From positions 65,180 to 129,179 of the forward strand of contig NMRA01000580.1 in NCBI GenBank assembly GCA_002633005.1: a DNA stretch of 64,000 nt, given 5' to 3'. The translations under genes and the position numbers were made by a program. Source of the stretch: Phoronis australis (taxonomy: Eukaryota > Phoronida > Phoronidae). Each line of letters opens with the position of its first letter. Within the stretch, counting starts at the first letter, position 1. Positions 45,929 to 55,768 of this stretch are shown one piece after another. The notes under the pieces are model-generated. The model was not told the origin of the DNA and ran no database searches. It saw only the letters and a list, made by a program, of their open reading frames with translations.

Positions 45929-48138
45929 ATACGAGCAAAAGACACAGGCGCAGTGTATTTGTTTGGTTAACGCCCTTAATCATAACGTTGGCAGTATTGG
46001 TCATCTTGATTGTTTGTCTGATCGCGCGACGCAAAGTCGGGAAACTTAGGAAGACGCCATCTATGACACAACTTTCACAGCTGCCGGAGACTACCGATAA
46101 TACGGAAGGGCTTAAACTTCAAAACGAGGCGTTGCAGAAGTCGTTCGAAAGTGCCGTTGCCCAAGGCAACCACCAATCACTGAAGACAATGCTTGGAGCG
46201 TATAAAATATTCTGCAAAACTAACGTCCATTTACCCGATGATGTTAAACAAGATTGTGATAACAGTATGTCCGTATTAGAAAAAATGCTCAGAGAACAGT
46301 TGGAGCAAATCTGTGCGAAGGAGAAAGACAAACTACTGGACGCTATTTCAACAAAAGATGGATACACTATTATTTCTGCTTTATACGATTACGAATGTTT
46401 CATGGCGACCTGCAGCAAATATATTGAAGCTGATAGAGAGCTGATTGAGACATCACTGAAGGCAATAAAAGAGTGGGGATCTGAGGCCAAGAGGCAGGCA
46501 ATGTTGGACGAAGTTGGAACATTGGAAAGAAGGCTATCAGAGACATTGCATTCAAATCATTTGGTCTTGGCAAGAAGTCAGTTGTTGGTTTTTGAAAGCA
46601 TTATTATGGAGAATAAGTTAGATGTCAACGACTATGAAATAATTGGCAGAGCCACGGATACTCTGAAAAAAAGAGAATCGGAAATCGAAACCTCGCAATT
46701 GCAAGAAATGATATTTCATGACCATGTGGTTCTCCTTTCTCAGCTTCATTTAGCAATAGATTCAAAAACCTTGGCAAACCTAAGCGTACTTCTGAAGGAG
46801 TACACGAGCTTCTGCGAAGCAAACCGGTCTTTTATCACACCAGACGATAAAGTGATTGAAGCTGCAAACAAAGTTATTGAGTTCTATGACCAAACAAACT
46901 TATCCTTAAAACAAAACATATCGGAGGCTGTTGATGCCAAACGTTATGATGAGCTTTCGTCCTTAATTAAACAGTATCGAGATTTTTGTGAAAACCTTTC
47001 ACCTATCTTTACTGTGGACACGTCAATTATTATAAACGCTCAGAGAGCGATAGGTGAACACGAAAAGCATATAAATGACACACACGAACAATTGAAGGTG
47101 CTGGGAAAACAACTCGAACTAGCAATTGAGACTGGGTTAAAGTTAAACATTGAACAAGCTCTTATGTTGTACACTGAGTTTGTCCATGAACACGCTGATC
47201 TGCTAGAAGTGGACCCGGAACTTGTGTCAGCAGCACACCACGTTATGCAACGTATTCAGGAACAGGAAGGAATACGGACTGAATTCAATTACATCACAGC
47301 TTCTTTGAATAGTGCCTGTGAATCGGAGTGTGAATATCGCATTAAGGAGATATTGGATTTCTATAAGGTGTTTGCTGAAAAGCACCGCGATACGGTAGTT
47401 ATCGACGATTCGGTTTTACGGAAGGCAGAGGAGGCTATGGAACTATGTAGGATGGTGGAAAAGATTCGTGACGCCGTTGGAAATAGAGACCGTAAAGCTT
47501 TACTGGAGATAATACAATTAGCAGAGGCGGATACAAAGCGGAAGAAAAAGCTCTCAATAGAAATCGGTAAGGCAAAATGCTTGCAAGATCATCTGGACAA
47601 CGTTGACCAATTGACACATGGCATTTTGAATTTAAACCGAATGACAATGTTGGAAATTCGTGACTATAGTCATCCTCCACCCGTAGTTCACAAAGTTATG
47701 ATGGCGGTAATGCTGATCTTGGGTGACCCGGAATGCATCACAAAGGACTGGAACACATGTCAAAAATTGTGTGTAGCCATACGCTCTCCAACCTATCCCG
47801 GACTGTTTTACAGAATAAAGGGATACGAGTTGAAGCTCTTGAGACCTGAGATTGCTGTTCGAGCGAAGAATCTCCTTGAAGGACTGACTGAAAGTATAGT
47901 ACGGGACATCAGTAAAGGTGCGCTCGCGTTTTACAAATGGGTGAACGGAATATGCGATCAGTGCTTGCTCTTTGTCGATACTTGGCCTCAAGAGGCAACT
48001 GGAGAGAGGCAGATTTGTATGTTACGAAACATGTCCGAACGAATGTCCACGGACCTGAATGAAAAATTTCAAATAATGGAAGAAATGGTAAAGAGATGGT
48101 CCAGTGCACGTTCGTCACACAACAATTCAGATGCCTAA
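45929..48138 (+). CDS. Last exon: transmembrane helix, seven helical repeats, dynein-stalk-like C-terminus
   Basis: Acceptor ACTCGCTACAG, entry in phase 1, then 735 codons open to TAA 48136; the open frame upstream of 45929 is intronic. Counting from the first whole codon: residues 4-7 are RHRR, a furin-type R-x-[KR]-R site just outside the membrane; 9-32 are a transmembrane helix; 33-38 are RRKVGK, a stop-transfer. Residues about 65-540 are alpha-helical with seven repeats of 58-70 residues, each centred on a Y/F-x-x-F/I motif (AYKIFC, DYECF, VFESI, EYTSFC, QYRDFC, LYTEF, FYKVF at 91, 154, 221, 291, 349, 414, 478). Residues 571-682 resemble the dynein heavy-chain stalk: EIRDYSHPPPVVHKVMMAVM, then a Trp-x-x-x-QKL stretch and FYKWV at about 668. 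No AAA+ or other dynein domain is present. It ends in a short coiled coil. The exon is unbroken, so it is likely functional. Confidence 0.85.
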
Positions 48139-48230
48139 AAGTAAGGTACACCTATGTACTTTGAACATCGAGAACAATGTAACCCGGACGAAAGACGAAA
48201 TTTAAATCTAAATCATCGTTTTGGTTAAGG

Positions 48231-48236
48231 AATAAA
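48231..48236 (+). terminator. Poly(A) signal AATAAA
   Basis: A canonical AATAAA lies 93 bp after the stop codon of the last exon and would give a short 3' UTR of roughly 110-120 nt. Confidence 0.6.
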
Positions 48237-49680
48237 AGGTAGTGCGTGAATGTATTAAATGTTTATTCATGTTTACCAACATTATGATAAAGCGTGCGGT
48301 TATATTACGTGTGGTCAGTTAAGGAAAAAATCGTATTCATTTTGAAGACATTGCGAAGGTTTGACTATATAGTATAGTTCCCTTGCTCAGTTCCAAACTT
48401 GTGCACCAAGGTTATCTGTTTTTATGCTAATGGGACCAGTTTAACGTCATTCGAAATTGAAAAGTAACGCAGTAGAGTAAACACGTTTAATACTCATGCA
48501 ATAGTTTGACTTCCCTCCACGTTCGTTGTTATCCAAAAAGCAGATACTTACTAAGTACCACACCCAGTGACAGACGTTCGAGACCCAAGAACCTTGTAAT
48601 CACACAAGATTTCACGAGATATCCCCTTATACTACAATATTACAAACAACTAATTCTACGTGACCACAATAATTTCCTTTGCAAAATTCTGGTGTCTATG
48701 GAACACAGCTTAGATCTTTTTTGAACTATCGCGTGTTACGAAATCCTGCGCAATCATGTAGGTCTGCGCAAAATGTACTCGCCGGTTGCCTAGCTTGCCT
48801 ATAATGTTGTGCATACACGTAAATGAGCTATTTGTAGGACTCCGCTGTTTCTGCTGGTTGAGACTATAGTGCCACTCATCAATCTTCAAATGCCAGTTCC
48901 TGCATGTCTTTTCCATTTCCAATATTTGGACATCGAAAAATCGTGTTTAGCTGAACCCGGGCAGTCTCTGCAATGACATATTTTTCACGTTCAGGTTTTG
49001 AAGATGAATGCTGTTGGCTAAAAATGTCATACAAATTAAGCTGCACTGTGACTACAGAAATTACAATAGGCTAATGCCTCGCCTGTTGCAGGAGATGAGA
49101 AATAAACGATGCTCCACAGATATATCCACTTGCCTAGTTGAATGTTTTTCGAGAACTATAACATTATAAATCAACAAAACTTCCTTGTTGATCTTTCGAC
49201 TCTCGGACATTTTTGTTTATACCTGAAACCCCTCACGGATTTGTGAAGAACTGTTGTATTATTACATCAGCCTTAATGCTTTCCGGTAATATGCAGAAGA
49301 CTACTATTACATTGTGGTTCATTAATTTAAAAAACAGAGGGATAAATTCCGATGCCATTGTTTGATTAGGTTGAGTTTAGTAATATATTTTGGCTTTAGA
49401 CGTCGGCTGGGATGCAAATTCACTGTCCATTCGGCCGCAGTTCTTCGTAGTGGGGAATGTATGGAACATGACGTCCTTCATCCATAGGTTTTACAACAGG
49501 TTTTGCCTTTTTCCTTAAGTCATTAGTATATGCTTCTGTATATCAGTGAAAATTTGCCGGCATTATGAAAGCAGGAAAGGTTTTAAAATGCTGTTAGGTT
49601 GAAAACGCTAGTCCAAATTACAACAGATTTGTAGGTGGCGCTGAACGCCTGTTCACCAAAGACATGATCGCCGCCTGGTG
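48237..49680. other. 3' flank, nothing recognised
   Basis: No coding domain or RNA gene seen after the poly(A) signal. Confidence 0.45.
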
Positions 49681-49798
49681 CATGGGCGGCGCACCATAGG
49701 GGGCTGGGGGTATAGCCCCACTTATTTCAGTGCTGGGTCGCCCATGGAATCCATGGGAGGCGCGTTATAGGAGGCTGGGGGGCTATAGCCCATATGAT
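49681..49798. mobile_element. Palindromic MITE plus partial second unit
   Basis: CATGGGCGGCGCACCATAGG ... CAGTGCTGGGTCGCCCATG, then CATGGGAGGCGCGTTATAGG ... GGGGGGCTATAGCCCATATG. Confidence 0.68.
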
Positions 49799-50159
49799 GG
49801 AATAGTGAATTTCAATATGGCGCGGTAATTTCGAAGTCAGATATTGTCTTGTGAGGGACACTGCTTGGAAAATCTAGCGAATTTATGATAAAGGCAGGTT
49901 TTGTGACTATCTGAGATAGCATATTTACAGGACGTGGTTCAAACAAGTATATTTCAGTGTATTGTGGAACATATCTAAAGACATAGTGAAGTGGAATTTG
50001 ACGGATTATCTATGCCTCTGCTGTGCTTTAAAGTTGTTGGATGAAGAAGTATTCCTATAGCCTAAGGGGTAAACACGGATGTGTGTTGGAGGCAGTGTGA
50101 ATTTTGATGTGAGAGAAGTAATATAATGAAAGATATGGTTGCTGCAGTGCGAAATAATA

Positions 50160-50665
50160 CCTATTTATGACTGGCATCAATCCGCATTATGTCTGACATA
50201 AATCCAATTTATGTCAGACAAAAATCGGAATCATTTCAGTCATGAATATTCATGTCTGACATAATTCTCGAATAATATCGTTCATATACATTATTCATTA
50301 ATATCCACCATAATGCTATATACATCAGACGTGAATAACATTAATACCCGCGGCTGTTCTATTTATATTTTGCATAAATTATATTTATGTCTGACATAAA
50401 TTTTAGGTTGGGTGCGCGCATGTGGTGAAATTCTGGTTGTTCTTGTGCCGTGCCCCTCCCCCTAACTCAAAATCCTGGATCCGCCCCTACCACCAGGCAT
50501 TATTTATGCCTGACTTAATTTTGATTTATGTCAGATATAATTCACATTTATGTTAGACATAATTCGGATTTATGTCAGACACAATGTGAATTTAAGTGAG
50601 ACATAATTCTGATTTAGGTTAAACATAATTTGGATTAATGTGAGACATAAGTCGGAATTATTTTG
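50160..50665. repeat. Array of the palindromic 15-mer TTATGTC-N-GACATAA
   Basis: Many copies of TTATGTCTGACATAA or TTATGTCAGACATAA and close variants, spaced about 22-25 bp. A GTGCGCGCATG repeat end and a GGATCCGCCCC element end interrupt it at about 50400-50495. Confidence 0.78.
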
Positions 50666-50886
50666 CTTTGCGCCAACTATAGACGGACATGTTGATGTGT
50701 GACTTTCGTAAACAGCAAGCCAAACATATAATGGCTTGCAAACAGCAATATTGACAAAATTTATCCTGCCAGCTAGCCTTACTGGTAAACAACAAAAATC
50801 CACTCAGTTATGTAGCATGGCCGGAAACTTTATCAATATAAAAATCGGATAAGGACGCCCTTTAAAGGAAACAATCCACCCACTAT

Positions 50887-51030
50887 AAGCATTTTTTTAC
50901 AGTGCCGGGTTCAGCGTGACCTCTCTTTCTAAGGAGGTTAATCTTCTTTTGGTATGCTTTCTCTGACGAGGAAGGCATACAAGTGTCATTTATCTATATG
51001 ACACAAATCTAAATAACTTATGAAAGTAAC
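50887..51030. repeat. Dispersed repeat (copy at 39415)
   Basis: GGTTCAGCGTGACCTCTCTT ... GTCATTTATC. Confidence 0.45.
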
Positions 51031-52056
51031 AAAAGGGATACGTTGTTTTTAATCTTTGTGTTCATATATTTTTTACAAACTTGAAATACGCGACTCCAAC
51101 TGAATTTTTTTATTAATGGTGTAATGAATGCATGGGTGATTAGTTTGAGCCAGGTGTAATTTAGTTGATGATGGATTACGTAGGATGATTAGGGAGATAT
51201 AAGTTAACCTCACTTTCCATATTTCGCGTGCCCTTCCCGTGAGTGTCAAGCTCTAGAAGTTCGAAACGGTCTAGCGGTAAGCACACTGAAGCTCTTTTCT
51301 TAACTTTCAGGATTGGCCGATAGATGGCGGTCCAGAGTTGCACACGCGACCCGCTGCTGTACTTCGACTTTGACAACTTCAAACAAGCGCTGTGGGTAAA
51401 ACCGAAAGTAATTGTCGGGTTAGTGGTGTGAATTAAAACTGTTTCTGTGTGAAAGTGGGTTTGCAACAGGTTTTTTTGTCTTGTACTTTCCCTCACAACA
51501 ATTCATTATGTCTTAAATTTGCTTTTTAGTGTGAAAATATAAAAAACACTGTGCGGTTTTGATTTAATGCAAGTTTTGGAATTATTATTTACAGTATGCC
51601 CCCATATGAACACCTTATTTCATTGTTTAAGCTTGTTCTATTCCATGTGTAATTTGAAGTTTAGCCTAATTTAAAAGTCAAATTTCATGGAAAGGTGCAA
51701 ATGTAAATATTGGGTTTTTTATGATACCAAAATTGTCCCCCCATAACAATGGTCGCAGCAATATAAACAAGCCTCTTGTGCCCGAGGTCTATTAGGGCCT
51801 CAAAAACCTAACTTGGTCCTCTATTTAATGCCTCCTAATACGGGGTTTAGATGGTTGTAGCAAAAAATAGAGGCTGGCACATGATGTAATTATTTCCATC
51901 CCTTGTAAAAGGACCCGATCCGCGTCTTTCACCTTGACCTCCAAGGCTGACGGTAGTTTCTGGTGGTCAATAATAGGTGTCGCTAAGACAATCATACTTG
52001 TTCGGATTCCGTAAGAAATACCAATGCTTTTGAAAATACTAGTTAACCTGACTGCA
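51031..52056. other. Intergenic, nothing recognised
   Basis: Only short frames without domains. Confidence 0.45.
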
Positions 52057-52195
52057 GTGCTGTAGTGGGGCGTAGGCGCATACAGGCGCCGCCAACCACC
52101 TTTTGACATTTGAACGTAGCGCCTACGCACTGTAAGTTACGTTATAGTTGGGCTTAGGCTCACGTAGGCGCAGCCAACCATCTTTTTACATTACG
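52057..52195 (-). repeat. Two tandem copies of the 7725 repeat
   Basis: GGGGCGTAGGCGCATACAGG ... GCCAACCACCTTTTGACATT and GGCTTAGGCTCACGTAGGCG ... GCCAACCATCTTTTTACATT. Confidence 0.62.
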
Positions 52196-54574
52196 GAAGA
52201 CTTCCTTGCAGTACAACTGAATGTGAGCATGGATTCAGCGAAATGAACCTGATAGTCAACCGACTCCCAAAGGACCCCGAGGACACACCCCACGGGCGAC
52301 TGAAAACGCCGCCAACATATCGTTCCTGGGCGTTACGTGCCTACTTTCTTTTATTATTGTGTTTGGGCCCCTTCAGAGAAGTAAGGTGCTTGGAATGCAC
52401 GCAGACCTTCTTCTTTGACTTTCTATGTGTGGATGGGCCCCCTTTCTGCGACATCCTAGATTCGCCACGACAGACTCGAAGTATAATACCCGGCCACTCG
52501 TGAGTCAAAAATAGGCCTACATGTTTGTGAAGTTTTGCTTATTCAAAGCATTTTTAAAATTCAGTGCTCAAGGTGGGCTTTGGGCGCCTACTTACCTCTA
52601 ATTTTACCACTACAGCACTGCCTGACTGTGAACAGTCGACAAAGTGATTGCACCCACAAGACAAAGCTAGGTACATTAATTGTTCTTTTTTGGGCGGTAT
52701 ATGTTTGTGAACCGTACTCATTGACGAATGCGTATTCCCAACCTTTTGATTTGGTCTTCTGCGCGGATTTGACACTTTCGGAATTATTGCACATTTTTGT
52801 CACTGTTTGGAGTAGTTGATAAGCACCAGGGTTACAAGGTAAGCACGGGAATTGCAGTAGCAAAGGTGGACCCATGGGAGGCCGGGGGTTCGCTCGCCTT
52901 TATTGCCTCTCAATAAGTGATCTTTGACCCCCACTGTATAAAAAGTCACCAAAACGCTGTTATGTAAAGGACACGTGTGGTGTGGAAATCTTTGAGTGTT
53001 TATATTAGGAAATGCCGCCTCAGAAGGACGTCATATCTGGGCTAGCATTTTGGAACAAATCTAATAAAAAGTTGTTTTTCAACAACATGTTTTCGAGCAT
53101 CCTTTGATTTTTCTTCACCGGTTTCTCAAACGTCTCGTAGACGCACCTGTCTACCCCGCGGGGGGTCTGTGACCACCAATTAAGATTTCTGAAATTTTCG
53201 CCAATCAAAACTGATTTATAGTAATTCAATTTCTTCCAAAAACTTTCCCTCGGCTGCGGGAATTCCGCGTCTCGACTGAAAATTTAGTCAGCGTTCATTC
53301 GTATAATTCATATATAACAAGATAAACGAGTTAATACCGTTAAAGGGGTTTGGTTTGAATTAGCGATGTGCCCTCTCTCATTGTTTTTTCCTTTGATATT
53401 GAAACACCTGCCCGTCCGGAATGACCTCTGCCACCAAATCTGCTCAAAAGATTTTTTTCACTTTTGCCGTGCACAAACAACGTATTTTGTGACAAAAGTA
53501 GCGTAACTTTTCATTGAGTGCAACAAGCATTTGTATCAGTTGGCCTACAATGTAACAGTGGATGGTAACAATAATGTATAAAAACAAACTAATAAAATCA
53601 ATTACATTTTAACCAACAGTTCTTATATTCATGTAACTAATTTTTGAAAAATGACCTGTAAAATATTTATTATGTAAAACTCAAATCGTTCAGCCCATGC
53701 CACTGATCGCCCCGTACTTGCAACCATGCGTAGCAGCGTAACATTTAATTTTTAAAGCGACACTATGGTATGTAATGGCGTTTCGCAACATTAGGTAGCG
53801 ACAAAGTCAGTATAGACGCAAAATACAAACGCTTGTATACGTGAATAATTGAGATACCCAAGCTAAAATATCGGGGCATCATTAGCGTACATGTAACTGC
53901 TTATTCGTGAATTTGCACGTTTGTGAACCAGTTCTCAGTGGAACTCAGTAAGAGATGAATAGTTTGAATGACTGCAGTGTTTGTCATTCTTAAATGAACT
54001 CTTTTAAATGTTAAAACATTTCACTTGTATTTACTTGGTGTGGCTTAGTGTGATCCACCAATCGGCCGGAACAACTCTTGCTCATTAAGACGCATTTATT
54101 TTTTTAGACCATCCAATGCACGCTTGACTTTTCCCGCTATCTGTTTTGAGTTAAAAAGACAAATTTTGGACGTGTTTCCTAAACAAATACGGCGACATGA
54201 TACGCCATTTATACAGGTATCCGTTGACAAGTTAATTTCTAGGCTAATCGACACCACCTTTGCGGGTTTACTTCCATGCATGATCAGTCAGCACGAGCGC
54301 TGATATTTCTGGTACGCAAGTTAACGTATGCGACCTACTGTGACAAACGGAGATTCTAAGGTGTTTCACGTTTTAGAGTCGGAATGAGCAAGCTTGAATA
54401 TCGAAAGTAAATAGTCGGAGGATGTGTGTGGTCCTACAGTGTTCAGGTTAACGTTCGTAATAACTGATTTCCAGAGGCTAAAAATATGAAACACCCTAAA
54501 GACCGCAGAAAGTTAGGCAGGCAGGGGCGTACATGCAGTTAAAAACTTAAGGTAGATATATCATGGAAGGATAG
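52196..54574. other. Intergenic, nothing firm
   Basis: Open frames at 52243-52503 and 52535-52819 have hydrophobic stretches but no recognisable domain or splice support. Confidence 0.4.
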
Positions 54575-54900
54575 AGGGAGGGAGGGAGGNATATTGATAT
54601 GTAGGCAGGCACGCGAGTTGAAGGTAGATGTGTTGTTAGGTAGGTAGGTAGGTAGGTAGGTAGATAGGTTGGTAGGTAGGTAGGTAGGTAGGTAGGTAGG
54701 TAGGTAGGTAGGTAGGTAGGTTGGTAGGTAGAAAGGTAGGTAGGTAGGTAGGAAGGAAGATAATTAGGTAGGAAGGTACATTATAGATAGATAGATAAAT
54801 AAATACATAGATAGATAGATATATTGATAAATATAGATATATAGAGGTAGATAGATAGATAAGTAGGTGGGTTGGCTGGTGGATGGGTGGATGGGTAGGT
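54575..54900. repeat. GGTA/GATA tetranucleotide microsatellite with N
   Basis: GGTA runs (54637-54760) followed by GATA runs (54783-54880), preceded by a GGGA run containing one N. Confidence 0.92.
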
Positions 54901-55380
54901 AGCTAGATGGATATCAAGATAGACAAACAGACGGCAAGTAGCTAGATGAAAATTTTTGTTAAAGTAACATATTCCACAATGTAATAATCATTTAATTTCA
55001 TATAAAGGTACCCAGCCCTGTGCAGTCTTAGAAATCACTACATACAGATGACAAACACTGAGCAAAGTAATAAAACACGCGGTAAAATTAGTAGAAATAC
55101 ATGATGGAGTGTCGTTGTTAAAAATCGAATTAACTAATCTATTACATAGTCAATATCAGCATATATTATATTTCTGTAAATTGCTGCAGTTTCTCTTATT
55201 GGAAATTTTATATTAAAATGAAAACTGAAGCTCGTCTTCAGCCTGACGATTACACAAAATATGTAGTTGTTGGTTCCGGTGAATTTCTGCAATATTTCCA
55301 AATTTTCGTCTGGATTTCAAATAAAATAAAAATGTCTAACGAAAATACTCGTTACTTAAAATGTTGTTATGCACGGAAAA

Positions 55381-55530
55381 CAGCTTATTATTTAAAATGA
55401 CTTATTCTTATTAAAATGACATAAGCAAAAAATTGAATTTCGAGGCCCCCTATATTAATATAGGAGTCCGAAATTCAATTTTTTGCTTATGTCATTTTAA
55501 TAAGAATAAGTCATTTTAAATAATAAGCTG
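55381..55530. repeat. Perfect 62-bp inverted repeat with 26-bp loop
   Basis: Left arm 55381-55442 starts CAGCTTATTATTTAAAATGA and the right arm 55469-55530 is its exact reverse complement. The loop holds its own palindrome, CCTATATTAATATAGG. Confidence 0.92.
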
Positions 55531-55610
55531 TTGGAAGTAATATTTTTCAATAAAATAATTTTAAATAAAGTAAAATTAAATGAAATTCTAATACTATGGC
55601 GTGTGGGTTT

Positions 55611-55768
55611 GTCATGCAAGGCCTCCATTCATTCGCTCTATTACACTGTCGTGCAAGGCCTCCATTCATTTGCTCTATTACACTGTCATGCAAGGCCTCC
55701 ATTCATTCGCTCTATTACACTGTCGTGCAAGGCCTCCATTCATTCGCTCTATTACACTGTCGTGCATG
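55611..55768. repeat. 37-bp tandem repeat, just over four copies
   Basis: Unit starts GTCGTGCAAGGCCTCCATTC and ends CTCTATTACACT. Copies differ by single bases. It forms open frames in more than one frame. Confidence 0.92.

Larger units (their letters stand above)
2300..48236 (+). other. Gene model: single-pass receptor with Ig-like, Tg1, chitin-binding, FN3 and dynein-stalk-like regions
   Basis: All exons listed here lie on the plus strand, and every internal border falls after the first base of a codon, so any exon can be skipped without changing frame. Most exons end in G before GT, so the split codon is usually Gly, Ala, Asp, Glu or Val. The order is Ig-like, two beta-rich exons, thyroglobulin-1, linker exons, chitin-binding-like, microexon, three FN3, linkers, transmembrane helix, helical repeats and dynein-stalk-like C-terminus. 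Summed exons give roughly 1,550-1,600 residues. The first coding exon with a signal peptide was not seen, so the 5' end is open. The model was joined by eye from splice consensus and domain logic, with no transcript. The 35436-48138 part is firmer than the 5' part, which could in principle belong to a separate gene. Confidence 0.7.

Noticed and set aside
52243-52819. Two plus-strand frames with hydrophobic stretches
   Set aside because: No domain and no splice or promoter evidence; adjacent to dispersed repeats.
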